Below are positions 21,754 to 29,452 of a stretch of 29,452 nt of DNA, one piece after another. How positions within the stretch are numbered: the stretch's first letter is position 1; every line of letters starts with the position of its first letter. The DNA comes from Candidatus Uhrbacteria bacterium (GTDB lineage Bacteria > Patescibacteriota > Patescibacteriia > SG8-24), in NCBI GenBank assembly GCA_016205965.1, contig JACQSM010000098.1:1-29452 (forward strand). The letters are read 5' to 3'. The position numbers were made by a program, and so were the translations under genes. The notes below the pieces were generated by a model, which was not told the DNA's origin, ran no database searches, and saw only the letters and a program-made list of their open reading frames with translations.

Positions 21754-23844
21754 ATGGCGTCCATCACCGCACGGACGTCCCTGACGAGAGTTGGGGGCGT
21801 GATCTTCGCCTTCCTCATCATCCCTTTCTTCTCCTGCCGCGGCTGCGAAGACTTGTCGCTCTACGCCACGACCTGCGAGCCTGGGGCGCCGGCGCATGGC
21901 GAGCCGAACGGCAAGCCCGAGGTCTGCAAGAACGGCCTCGACGACAACTGCGACGGTCGCATCGATGAAGATTGCGAGTGCAACAGCGACGTCCAGCCCG
22001 CCGACACCATGGATTGCGGCGGCGACGGCCACGGCCGCGACATCGGCGCCTGCAAGGTCAAGACGGTGACCTGCGTCAATGGCAAGTTCCCGGGCTGCGA
22101 GCCCGACCGCTGGCCCGACCAATACCGCGACACCACCTGCGACGGCATCGACGACGACTGCGACGGCCAGACCGACGAGGAGTACGTCGCTCTCGACTGC
22201 TGGACCGGCCGCGAAGATGCCGTCTTCAGCGAATCGTCCGTCTGCAAGAAGGGCAAGATCGCATGCCTGAACGGCCGGCCGCAGCCCTGCGGCGGCCAGA
22301 CGCTTCCCAGCGCCGAGCACTGCAATAACCGTGACGACGACTGCGACGGCGAAGTCGACGAGTTGACCGCCGAAGCCGGTGCCCAATGCGGGCCCGAGCG
22401 GGTCATCGGCCAATGCCGCCGGGGCCGCAAGGTTTGTACGACCGAGGGCGAAGTGCTATGCGACGGCGCCGACTACGGCGCGGACGAGAGCTGCGACGGC
22501 ATCGACAACGACTGCGACGGCCGCACCGACGAGGGCATCGACGGCCAGCCGCTCATCGAGCGCTGCGAAACCCGCAGTCCCGAGGGCCGGCTTTGCGAAG
22601 TCGGCTTCACCGAGTGCCTGGGCGGCCATCAGTCCGTCTGCAGCGCCCGCGCTTACGAGCCGATCGACACCTGTGACGGCGTCGACAACGACTGTGACGG
22701 CGAGATCGACGAAGACGTGCCCTGTCCCTGTCGGCCGGGCATCGACTTCAAGCCCTGCAAACAGCCGCCGATGACCGGCGCGCCCGACGGCATGATGTGC
22801 GGCCTGGGTATCCAGGAGTGCATCGAGCCGCCCGAGTGCGATCCGGCCTTTCCGGAATCATGCATACCCCGCTTCGGCGATTGCGAATTCTGGAAGATCG
22901 AATTGGAGGACTGCAACCTTTGGGATGACGACTGCGACGGCGAAGTCGACGAGGACGACAACGGCGACCCGCTGGCCGCCTATTGCGGACACGAAGACAA
23001 TCCCGCGATCGGCGAATGCCATCTCGGCAACACCGTTTGCGTGCTGGGCGTCTGGGGTCCGTGCGAGGGCGAAGTCATGCCCAAGGAAGAAGTCTGCGAC
23101 AACAAGGACAACGACTGCGACAACGAAGTCGACGAGGATCTGAATCCTCACGACAAGGTCGACGTCATGTTCCTGGTCGACGTCTCCGGTTCCATGCAGG
23201 ACAAGATCAACGCCATGCATGCCGCCATGGGCCGCTGGTCCGGCGAATTCACGAACACCGAGCACCGTTTCGGCCTGGCTTCCGTGCCCGGCGATATGGG
23301 CATCACCACGCCCTGGACGGTGATCACGCAGCCGACCGATATCGCCAGCTTCCAAGCGGCGCTGGCGGCGCTCAATGCCGGCGGCGGTTCGGAAGAGCCC
23401 TCCTACGACGCGCTCTACGACGCCGCGGCGCTGTTCAGCTCCCCGGCCAGCACCATGGTGCAGTGGCGCGCCGACGCCTATCCGTACGTGATCTTCGTCG
23501 GCGACGAACCGGCCCAGTGGTGGCCTCCCCGCAACCTGACCGAGTCCCAAGTGGCTTCGGTCATGACCAACTGCCGGGTCGGCATCTGCCAGCCGGGCGA
23601 CAAGGTCGAGGTGTTCCTGTTCATCGACCGGGCCTATGAGCTGCAATACGACGAGATCGTCTATTACGAGACGGTCAAGCGCATCTATCCGCTCATCCCG
23701 GTCGACGAGGACCGCTTCGTCCGGGACCTCCAGAAGGTCTTCAAGGACGTCTGCCCGCCTTCGAACGATGGCGGCGTCGGCGACGGCGGAAGCGCTGCCG
23801 ACGGCGGTTCGTCCTCCTCCGGCGCGCCTGACGGCGGACCGTAG
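21754..23844 (+). CDS. MopE-motif / VWA-domain surface protein, copy 1
   Basis: 696 residues. An export signal (VIFAFLIIPFFSC) ends in a cysteine pair (SCRGCE) that may be a lipoprotein site, though the lipobox is poor. Seven acidic MopE-type motifs follow: LDDNCDGRIDE, IDDDCDGQTDE, RDDDCDGEVDE, IDNDCDGRTDE, VDNDCDGEIDE, WDDDCDGEVDE and KDNDCDNEVDE. They are spaced by Cys-rich segments, so many disulfides are likely. These motifs occur in the copper-associated MopE family but their Asp/Glu pattern also suits calcium. A VWA domain follows (MFLVDVSGSM with an intact DxSxS MIDAS, then FVGDEP), and a DGG-rich low-complexity tail ends the protein. AAGGAG lies 5 bases before the ATG. It is a single-gene unit and a tandem paralogue of the next gene. 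Extracellular binding or adhesion is inferred. Confidence 0.85.
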   Translation: MASITARTSLTRVGGVIFAFLIIPFFSCRGCEDLSLYATTCEPGAPAHGEPNGKPEVCKNGLDDNCDGRIDEDCECNSDVQPADTMDCGGDGHGRDIGACKVKTVTCVNGKFPGCEPDRWPDQYRDTTCDGIDDDCDGQTDEEYVALDCWTGREDAVFSESSVCKKGKIACLNGRPQPCGGQTLPSAEHCNNRDDDCDGEVDELTAEAGAQCGPERVIGQCRRGRKVCTTEGEVLCDGADYGADESCDGIDNDCDGRTDEGIDGQPLIERCETRSPEGRLCEVGFTECLGGHQSVCSARAYEPIDTCDGVDNDCDGEIDEDVPCPCRPGIDFKPCKQPPMTGAPDGMMCGLGIQECIEPPECDPAFPESCIPRFGDCEFWKIELEDCNLWDDDCDGEVDEDDNGDPLAAYCGHEDNPAIGECHLGNTVCVLGVWGPCEGEVMPKEEVCDNKDNDCDNEVDEDLNPHDKVDVMFLVDVSGSMQDKINAMHAAMGRWSGEFTNTEHRFGLASVPGDMGITTPWTVITQPTDIASFQAALAALNAGGGSEEPSYDALYDAAALFSSPASTMVQWRADAYPYVIFVGDEPAQWWPPRNLTESQVASVMTNCRVGICQPGDKVEVFLFIDRAYELQYDEIVYYETVKRIYPLIPVDEDRFVRDLQKVFKDVCPPSNDGGVGDGGSAADGGSSSSGAPDGGP

Positions 23845-23850
23845 CGGTAT

Positions 23851-23878
23851 CCGCTCTCCTCAAGAGAGCGGCTTTTTT
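23851..23878 (+). terminator. Intrinsic terminator of MopE-like copy 1
   Basis: CCGCTCTC (23851-23858), loop CTCAA, GAGAGCGG (23864-23871), then C and six T. Its T-run leads directly into a TTGACA at 23880-23885. That could be the -35 for copy 2, but no good -10 is found 17 bases further on. Confidence 0.9.
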
Positions 23879-23947
23879 ATTGACAGCCGACGGCCCATCT
23901 GGTCAGGTGGGTAAAGGTTTAGGCGCGTTCTTTCATAACAGAGCGAA

Positions 23948-23953
23948 AAGGAG
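23948..23953 (+). promoter_or_regulatory. Ribosome binding site and leader shared by both MopE-like genes
   Basis: AAGGAG lies 5 bases before ATG 23959. The leader AGAGCGAAAAGGAGCTCCC is almost the same as that of copy 1 (AGAGCGAAAAAGGAGCCCCC), which fits duplication of the gene with its leader. Several other genes here lack a visible Shine-Dalgarno, so these two may be expressed strongly. Confidence 0.7.
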
Positions 23954-23958
23954 CTCCC

Positions 23959-26025
23959 ATGGCGCCCATTTTTTTTAAGGCGCCTCTGACGAGAGTTAGC
24001 GGCGCGTTTTTCGCGGTTTGCACGTTCCTATCCGTATCGTGCCAGAACTGCGAGAGCATCGATCTCGAAGACGCCAGTTGTCATCCCGGCAATCCGGCGC
24101 GCGGCGAGTCCAACGGCAAACCCGAAGTCTGCAGGAACGGCCTTGACGACAACTGCATCGACGGCGTCGACGAGGGCTGCGACTGCAACAGCGACGTCGG
24201 CCAGCCGGACGCCAAGGACTGCGGAGGCGACGGCCGCGGCAACGATGTCGGCGCCTGCCATGTCACCACCGTCACCTGCGTCAACGGCAAGTTCCCGGCC
24301 TGCGAGCCGGACCGTCTGCCCGGCGAGTACGCCGACAACGACTGCAACGGCGTCGATGACGACTGCAACGGCGCGGTCGACGACGGCTTCGTTCCGTTCG
24401 AGTGCTGGACCGGACCGGATTACGCCGTGTTCAACGAACGTTCGGCCTGCGCCAAGGGTTTGGTCCGCTGCGTCAAAGGCGCGCTTACCGAATGCCTGGG
24501 CGAGACGCTGCCGGACGTCGAACGCTGCAATGACCGCGATGACGACTGCAATGACCGGGTCGACGACGGCACGGCCGAGGAAAACGAGACCTGCGGCGTC
24601 GATACCGATGTCGGCGCCTGCGTCTACGGCCGTAACGTCTGCGCCGTCGGCGGCACTCTCGTTTGCCAGGGCGCGGTCGGCCCCGCGGCCGAAACTTGCA
24701 ACGGCATCGATGACGACTGCGACGGCGTCGCCGACGAAGGCGCTGACGGCCATCCCCTGGTCATGCGCTGCGAAACGCGCTGCGGCTCCGGAATCGCCGA
24801 ATGCATTCACGGCCAGCCGGTCAATTGCAGTGCCCGCGAGCCCTCGGAGATCGACTATTGCGACGGCACCGACGACGACTGCGACGGCCAAACCGACGAA
24901 GACATGCCTTGTCCTTGCCGCCTCGGCGCATTCCATGAATGCCGCGAGGCGCCTCTGACTTGCGGCAAGGGATTTCAGCGCTGCGTCACGCCTGTCGGCT
25001 GCGACCCGAACACGCCCTACAGCTGCGTTCCCGGCTGGAGCCAGTGCGAGCTCTTCCACATCACGGACGAAACTTGCAACAACTGGGACGACGACTGCGA
25101 CCTTTTGATCGACGAGGCTGCCGACGGCAATCCGCTGGCCCAGACCTGCAGCTCGCCCGACAACCCGCTGATCGGCGAATGCGCGCCTGGTTCGAGCCGG
25201 TGCTCGGCCGGCTTATGGGGTTCTTGCGACGGCGAAGTCGTTCCGGTCGAGGAATCCTGCGATGACAAGGACAATAACTGCGACGGCCACGTCGATGAGG
25301 GCATGAACAAGAAGGTCGACATGGTCTTCGTGGTCGACATCTCCGGCTCGATGTGCCCGTACAGCCAGACGCTGGCCGGCGCCCTGAACCGCTACTCGGC
25401 CAATTTCGACGGCGATGAGCACCGCTTCAGCCTGCTCTTTTTCCCGGGAGCGTTCGGCAGATCGACGCCGTACAGGATCATCGCCAACAACGTCGACTTC
25501 GCCAGCTTCCAGGCCGCCCTGTCGCAGCTCAACTGCAGCGGCGACGGCGATGAACCGAGCTACGACGTGCTTCTGGAGCTGACTTCGCCGTCGACGACGC
25601 CGATCAACTGGCGCAGCGACGCTACGCCGTACATCATCCTGATCGGCGACGAGCCGGCCCGGACCTGGAACAACGTCAGCCAGCAGATGGTGGCGGCCCA
25701 GACCGCAAACTGCCAGATCGCCAACTGCCAGCCGGGCGACAAGGTCGAGGTGTTCATTATCACCCACAAGGGCGGCGGCAGCGGATCCTGGGGTGGCAGC
25801 GGCCAGGACTACAGCTCGTACTACATCGAGATCTGTTATCAGGAGAGTTCTCGCATCATCGAGATCTATCCTGCCGATGAGGATCGTTACGTCCAGGACC
25901 TGCTCGGCGTCTTCCAGAAAGTCTGCCTCACCGGCGCCGACGGCGGCATGTCGCCCGTCGGTCTCGACGGCGGACCGACCGGCGCTTCGGACGGCGGCCC
26001 GTCCAAGCCCGACGGGGGACCGTAA
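23959..26025 (+). CDS. MopE-motif / VWA-domain surface protein, copy 2
   Basis: 688 residues, with the same order of parts as copy 1: an export signal ending SVSCQNCE, seven acidic motifs, a VWA domain and a DGG-rich tail. The motifs are LDDNCIDGVDE, VDDDCNGAVDD, RDDDCNDRVDD, IDDDCDGVADE, TDDDCDGQTDE, WDDDCDLLIDE and KDNNCDGHVDE. Several Asp are replaced by Asn or other residues, so this copy has diverged at likely metal ligands. The VWA reads MVFVVDISGSM with a complete DxSxS and LIGDEPARTW. A Gly/Ser insert (KGGGSGSWGGSGQDYSSYY) absent from copy 1 sits near the end of the VWA region. Its role is probably like that of copy 1, with altered metal or partner preference. Own terminator follows. 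Confidence 0.85.
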   Translation: MAPIFFKAPLTRVSGAFFAVCTFLSVSCQNCESIDLEDASCHPGNPARGESNGKPEVCRNGLDDNCIDGVDEGCDCNSDVGQPDAKDCGGDGRGNDVGACHVTTVTCVNGKFPACEPDRLPGEYADNDCNGVDDDCNGAVDDGFVPFECWTGPDYAVFNERSACAKGLVRCVKGALTECLGETLPDVERCNDRDDDCNDRVDDGTAEENETCGVDTDVGACVYGRNVCAVGGTLVCQGAVGPAAETCNGIDDDCDGVADEGADGHPLVMRCETRCGSGIAECIHGQPVNCSAREPSEIDYCDGTDDDCDGQTDEDMPCPCRLGAFHECREAPLTCGKGFQRCVTPVGCDPNTPYSCVPGWSQCELFHITDETCNNWDDDCDLLIDEAADGNPLAQTCSSPDNPLIGECAPGSSRCSAGLWGSCDGEVVPVEESCDDKDNNCDGHVDEGMNKKVDMVFVVDISGSMCPYSQTLAGALNRYSANFDGDEHRFSLLFFPGAFGRSTPYRIIANNVDFASFQAALSQLNCSGDGDEPSYDVLLELTSPSTTPINWRSDATPYIILIGDEPARTWNNVSQQMVAAQTANCQIANCQPGDKVEVFIITHKGGGSGSWGGSGQDYSSYYIEICYQESSRIIEIYPADEDRYVQDLLGVFQKVCLTGADGGMSPVGLDGGPTGASDGGPSKPDGGP

Positions 26026-26031
26026 TTCACG

Positions 26032-26058
26032 ACCCGCTCTCGATGAGAGCGGGTTTTT
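26032..26058 (+). terminator. Intrinsic terminator of MopE-like copy 2
   Basis: ACCCGCTCTC (26032-26041), loop GAT, GAGAGCGGG(T) (26045-26054), then a T-run to 26058. The stem halves CCGCTCTC and GAGAGCGG are the same as in the terminator of copy 1, so the terminator was duplicated with the gene. Confidence 0.92.
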
Positions 26059-26067
26059 CTATCGCCG

Positions 26068-26076
26068 TGATATACT
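26068..26076 (+). promoter_or_regulatory. Extended -10 promoter of the beta-CASP nuclease gene, giving a leaderless mRNA
   Basis: TGaTATACT is an extended -10 with five of six hexamer matches. ATG 26084 is 8 bases past the hexamer, just where transcription should begin. There is no Shine-Dalgarno. The preceding terminator ends only 9 bases earlier. Confidence 0.65.
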
Positions 26077-26083
26077 TTTCGGT

Positions 26084-27436
26084 ATGAAACTGACATTTTG
26101 CGGCGCCGCCGGCGAAGTCACCGGTTCGTGCACGCTGGTCGAAACCGAACGGACCCGGGTGCTGATCGATTGTGGCATGTTTCAGGGCGGCTCGTCGTCC
26201 TACGTGCGCAACCTGGCCGAGTTTCCGTTCGATCCCAAGACCATCGATGCTGTCATCCTGACCCACGCCCACGTCGACCACACCGGCAGGGTGCCGCGGC
26301 TGGTGGCTCAGGGTTTTTCCGGCCGCATTTTCTCGACCCATCCGACGCGCCTTTTTTCGCGCCTGATGTGGGAGGACACCGCCCACGTGATGAAAGACGA
26401 CGCCCGCCGTTACAAGCGGCCGCCGCTCTACGTCATGAAGGACGTCGGCCCGACCTTCGAACTGACGCACGGCGTCGACTATCATACCCAGGTCAAGATT
26501 TCCGACGACATCTCGTTCACCCTGCGCGACGCCGGCCACATCTTCGGCTCGGCCTTCGTCGAAATGCAGGTCGGCGGCATCAAGACGGTGTTCTCGGGCG
26601 ATCTCGGCAACGACTACGTGCCGATTCTCAAGCCGACCGAACGGATGATCGACGGCGACGTCGTCGTCATGGAATCGACCTACGGCGACCGCGTCCACGA
26701 GGATCCCAAAACGCGCATCGAAAAATTGAAGACGGCGGTCAAGGAAACGATCGCGCGAAAGGGTACGCTGATGATTCCGGCCTTCTCGCTCGAGCGCACC
26801 CAGGAGATCCTCTACGAGCTCAACTTTCTGGTCGAGAACGGCAGCGTTCCGCAGGTGCCGATCTTTCTGGACAGTCCGCTGGCCATCAAGGCGCTGCAGA
26901 TCTATCACCAGTTTCCAGAGTATTACGATCGCGAGGCCAAGGCGCTGGCCGACGCCGGCGACGACTTCTTCAAGTTTCCGGGTCTGCGGGTAACGAAAAA
27001 TCCGGAGGAGTCGCGCGAAATTCTGGAAGTGCCGCCGCCCAAGGTGATCATCGCCGGCAGCGGCATGATGCACGGCGGCCGGATCATGCATCACCTGGTC
27101 GATTATCTGAACAACAAAAGGAATACCGTGCTGGTGGTCGGCTATCAGTCGGCCGGCACTTTGGGACGGGCGATTTTCGAAGGCGCCAAGAAGGTGCATA
27201 TCGATCACCAGGAGATTCTCGTCCGGGCCCAGGTCGAGGCGATTGGCGCCTACTCGGCCCACGCCGACCGGCTCAAGCTGGCGAAATGGGTCACCAGCGG
27301 ATTATCGAAGCCGTCCAAGGTGTATCTCAACCACGGCGAGCCGCACGCCGCCGAATATCTGGCCGATGCAATTCGGACGCACCACGATCTCGACGCGGTC
27401 GTGCCGCGGTACGGCGAAATCTTTTCTCACGGGTAA
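26084..27436 (+). CDS. Metallo-beta-lactamase / beta-CASP family nuclease (CPSF73-like RNA-processing exonuclease)
   Basis: 450 residues. The MBL part has MKLTFCGAAGEVTGSCTLVE at the N-terminus, the zinc motif THAHVDHTGR (HxHxDH), a later histidine in DAGHIFGS and an aspartate in FSGDLG. The beta-CASP insert contains VVMESTYGDR, IPAFSLERTQEIL, FLDSPLA and IIAGSGMMHGGRI. The RMMBL end is VLVVGYQSAGTLGR, IGAYSAHAD and YLNHGEPHA. This architecture matches archaeal and bacterial homologues of the 3' processing factor CPSF73 (YSH1 type), which cut or trim RNA. It is distinct from RNase J, which has other C-terminal features. The start at 26084 matches the family N-terminus; an upstream open frame from 25793 overlaps the previous gene and is not used. 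Confidence 0.92.
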   Translation: MKLTFCGAAGEVTGSCTLVETERTRVLIDCGMFQGGSSSYVRNLAEFPFDPKTIDAVILTHAHVDHTGRVPRLVAQGFSGRIFSTHPTRLFSRLMWEDTAHVMKDDARRYKRPPLYVMKDVGPTFELTHGVDYHTQVKISDDISFTLRDAGHIFGSAFVEMQVGGIKTVFSGDLGNDYVPILKPTERMIDGDVVVMESTYGDRVHEDPKTRIEKLKTAVKETIARKGTLMIPAFSLERTQEILYELNFLVENGSVPQVPIFLDSPLAIKALQIYHQFPEYYDREAKALADAGDDFFKFPGLRVTKNPEESREILEVPPPKVIIAGSGMMHGGRIMHHLVDYLNNKRNTVLVVGYQSAGTLGRAIFEGAKKVHIDHQEILVRAQVEAIGAYSAHADRLKLAKWVTSGLSKPSKVYLNHGEPHAAEYLADAIRTHHDLDAVVPRYGEIFSHG

Positions 27437-27437
27437 T

Positions 27438-27463
27438 TGTTACCAAACGGGCCGTTCGTAACA
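27438..27463. promoter_or_regulatory. Imperfect palindrome just upstream of the uvrB promoter
   Basis: TGTTAC-CA-AACGG-G-CCGTT-C-GTAACA spans the gap between the nuclease stop and the uvrB -35 at 27472. Both arms (six and five bases) are perfect, with one unpaired base of asymmetry. No T-run follows, so it is unlikely to be a terminator; a repressor site near uvrB is possible. Confidence 0.4.
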
Positions 27464-27471
27464 GTTACCGA

Positions 27472-27500
27472 TTGACGGTCTTTGGAGAGAGCGGTATTCT
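27472..27500 (+). promoter_or_regulatory. Promoter of uvrB, giving a leaderless mRNA
   Basis: TTGACG (27472-27477), 17 bases, TATTCT (27495-27500). ATG 27509 is 9 bases past the -10, so the transcript should begin within a base or two of the start codon. No Shine-Dalgarno is present. Confidence 0.7.
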
Positions 27501-27508
27501 GGGCCATT

Positions 27509-29452
27509 ATGCCGTTCAAACTGGTCTCGAAATTCAAGCCCAAGGGCGACCAGCCCGAGGCTATCGCCAAACTCATCGAAGGTCTGAATGCTGGAATGCG
27601 CTACCAGACTCTATTGGGCGTGACGGGCAGCGGCAAAACCTACACTGTTGCCGAAGTCATCGCCAAGGTGAAGAAGCCGGCCCTGGTCATCGCCCACAAC
27701 AAAACCCTGGCCGCCCAGCTCTGCAACGAGGTCCGCGAATTTTTTCCCGAGAATGCCGTCGAGTATTTCGTCTCGTACTACGACTACTACCAGCCCGAGG
27801 CCTACCTGCCGCATTCGGACACCTACATCGAAAAAGAGGCGATGATCAACGAGGAGATCGACCGGCTGCGCCACGCCGCCACCCAGGCTTTGCTGACCCG
27901 CGACGACGTCGTCATCGTGGCTTCGGTCTCGTGCATCTATGGCTTGGGCGCGCCCGAGGCCTACAAAAAAATGCACATGCGTCTGCAGCTCGGCCAGATC
28001 GTGACCCGCGGCGACATCATGCGACATCTGGTCACCATGCAGTTCGAGCGCACGACCGCCGATCTGAAGCGCGGCAGCTTCCGCAATCGCGGCGACGTTT
28101 TCGAGATCATGCCGGTGAGCGAGGAGATCGTCTACCGCGTCGAACTCGCCGACCAGAAGATCGCGGCGATTTTGGCGATCGATCCGGTGAGCAGAAAAAT
28201 GCGCGAGCGCCTCAAAGAGGCCTGGGTGTTCCCGGCGAAGCATTTCATCACCGCCGGACCGGATCGCGATCGCGCCATCAAAGCGATCAAGCTGGAGATG
28301 AAGGAGCGCTTGGCGCAGCTGCAGAAGGAAGGAAAATTGCTCGAGGTCGAGCGTCTCGAACGCCGCACCAACTTCGACATGGCCATGCTGCGCGAAGTCG
28401 GCTACTGCCACGGCATCGAAAATTATTCGCGCCATCTTTCGGGCCGGGCGCCGGGCGCGCCGCCGGACAGCTTGCTGGCGTATTTCCCCGAAGACTTCAT
28501 AGCCTTCATCGACGAATCGCACGTGACCGTGCCGCAGATCGAGGGCATGCAGCACGGCGATGCCGTCCGCAAAAAGACCCTGATCGAATACGGTTTCCGG
28601 CTGCCCTCGGCCGCCGACAATCGTCCGCTCACCTTCAAGGAGTTCGAAGAGCGCGTGCCGCAAGCGGTGTTCGTTTCGGCGACTCCCGGACCGTTCGAGT
28701 TCAAGCATTCCGACCAGGTGGTGGAACAGGTCATCCGGCCGACGGGCCTGGTCGATCCGGCCATCACGGTTTTGCCGGTCACCGCCGCCGAAGGCCAAAA
28801 GAGCCAGATCGATGACCTGTTAGAGCGGATTCCGGAGCGGGTCAAGCGCAAGGAACGCGTGTTGGTGACCACGCTGACCAAAAAGATGGCCGAGGACCTG
28901 ACCGATTACCTTCTCGAGCGAAAAATAAAAGTCGCTTATCTCCACAGCGACATCAAGACCATTGACCGGGTGCGGATTCTGACCGCCCTGCGCCGGGGCG
29001 AGTACGACGTCCTGGTCGGCGTCAACCTGCTGCGCGAAGGCTTGGACCTGCCGGAAGTCACCTTGATCGCCATCCTAGACGCCGACAAAGAGGGCTTCCT
29101 GCGCAGCGAGACCTCGCTCATCCAGACGATCGGCCGGGCGGCCCGCAACGTCCGCGGCGAAGTCATTTTGTACGCCGACGCCGTCACCGGTTCGATGCGC
29201 CGGGCCATGGCCGAGACCGAACGGCGCCGGGCCAAGCAGATCGCGCACAACAAGGAACACGGCATCACGCCGAAGACGATCGAGAAGGCGATCAAGGACA
29301 TCATGCAGGACCTCGGCAAGAAGGAAGCCGAGCGGGCCAAGCGCGTCGCCGCCCTCGATACCGTCGGCGAAACGCTGCCGGCCGAAGAGATCATCGCCAA
29401 GAAAGAAAAAGAGATGCGCCAGGCGGCCAAGAACCTCGAGTTCGAACTCGCC
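27509..29452 (+). CDS. uvrB: Excinuclease ABC subunit UvrB (3' partial)
   Basis: 648 codons are present and the frame is still open at the right edge; full UvrB is about 660-680 residues, so only the last few residues are missing. The start gives MPFKLVSKFKPKGDQPEAI, the normal N-terminus. Walker A is GVTGSGKT (residues 37-44). The beta-hairpin that probes DNA damage is YYDYYQPEAYLP (from residue 90). The DEAD-type box is DESH (from Asp335), followed by VSATPGPFE and the helicase motifs LREGLDLPEV and QTIGRAARN. The C-terminal UVR helix that contacts UvrC is just beginning (EKEMRQAAKNLEFELA). It works with UvrA and UvrC in nucleotide excision repair. It has its own promoter downstream of the nuclease gene. 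Confidence 0.96.
   Translation, partial: MPFKLVSKFKPKGDQPEAIAKLIEGLNAGMRYQTLLGVTGSGKTYTVAEVIAKVKKPALVIAHNKTLAAQLCNEVREFFPENAVEYFVSYYDYYQPEAYLPHSDTYIEKEAMINEEIDRLRHAATQALLTRDDVVIVASVSCIYGLGAPEAYKKMHMRLQLGQIVTRGDIMRHLVTMQFERTTADLKRGSFRNRGDVFEIMPVSEEIVYRVELADQKIAAILAIDPVSRKMRERLKEAWVFPAKHFITAGPDRDRAIKAIKLEMKERLAQLQKEGKLLEVERLERRTNFDMAMLREVGYCHGIENYSRHLSGRAPGAPPDSLLAYFPEDFIAFIDESHVTVPQIEGMQHGDAVRKKTLIEYGFRLPSAADNRPLTFKEFEERVPQAVFVSATPGPFEFKHSDQVVEQVIRPTGLVDPAITVLPVTAAEGQKSQIDDLLERIPERVKRKERVLVTTLTKKMAEDLTDYLLERKIKVAYLHSDIKTIDRVRILTALRRGEYDVLVGVNLLREGLDLPEVTLIAILDADKEGFLRSETSLIQTIGRAARNVRGEVILYADAVTGSMRRAMAETERRRAKQIAHNKEHGITPKTIEKAIKDIMQDLGKKEAERAKRVAALDTVGETLPAEEIIAKKEKEMRQAAKNLEFELA

Noticed and set aside
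21754..21860. Firm lipoprotein call for the MopE-like proteins
   Set aside because: Both have a cysteine right after the hydrophobic stretch, but the residues before it (FFS, SVS) do not fit a good lipobox, so this is left as a possibility only.
26098..28815. 905-codon plus-strand frame spanning the nuclease and uvrB
   Set aside because: It is Arg/Ala-rich nonsense in the +2 frame of two clearly conserved genes and crosses the uvrB promoter.
1..29452. tRNA, rRNA, riboswitches, insertion sequences
   Set aside because: None was recognised by eye on either strand; no cloverleaf, transposase or known aptamer motif was seen.

Overview
The window looks like a GC-rich chromosomal piece of a Patescibacteria (Candidate Phyla Radiation) bacterium using the standard code, since many genes end in TGA. 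The clearest lineage clue is the C-terminal half of the trypsin-like protease at 16331-17470. It carries a VYxV...LRWV...W...V.DVPDAFFVNY module that I associate with secreted CPR proteins. Genes with very short or no 5' leaders fit as well. A GC-rich group such as Uhrbacteria or a relative is a guess only.

Layout. (1) Positions 2-7601 hold a three-gene minor-pilin operon. Its first gene, cut at the left edge, fuses a type IV pilin N-terminus to an ectodomain of over 2,000 residues built as five seven-bladed beta-propellers, each followed by a roughly 95-residue beta-sandwich. It is followed by a GspJ/PilW-like pseudopilin and a PilX/GspK-like membrane protein. (2) A HAD phosphatase lies on the minus strand (7626-8402) and converges on the operon. 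(3) Positions 8588-12018 hold a membrane-anchored DsbA-like thiol oxidoreductase, an aspartate-type aminotransferase and an archaeal-type PEP carboxylase. The last two form a plausible PEP to oxaloacetate to aspartate route. (4) A minus-strand gene of unknown function (12040-12735) has a good promoter and terminator. (5) An AT-rich island (about 12830-13980) carries a PemK/MazF-like toxin with no visible antitoxin, a string of hairpins ending in a terminator, and a tiny membrane protein. (6) Positions 13928-16276 hold a small membrane protein (minus) and typA/bipA with a near-consensus promoter. (7) The secreted protease comes next, then a tightly packed rhodanese-like / membrane-anchored methyltransferase / GH1 glycosidase / DUF2723 (GT117-like) operon up to 21656. 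(8) Two tandem paralogous surface proteins follow, each with seven MopE-type acidic motifs, a VWA domain and a DGG-rich tail, each with its own terminator. (9) A beta-CASP metallo-beta-lactamase nuclease and uvrB, cut at the right edge, close the window.

The strongest candidate for an undescribed system is the pilin-anchored propeller array with its partner pseudopilins, which I read as a possible pilus-tip adhesin or host-recognition device. The propellers appear to follow an A-B-A-B-B pattern, suggesting growth by duplication of a two-propeller unit. Other points of note are leaderless promoter geometry at several genes, two terminators that overlap stop codons, and a rhodanese domain without its catalytic cysteine.
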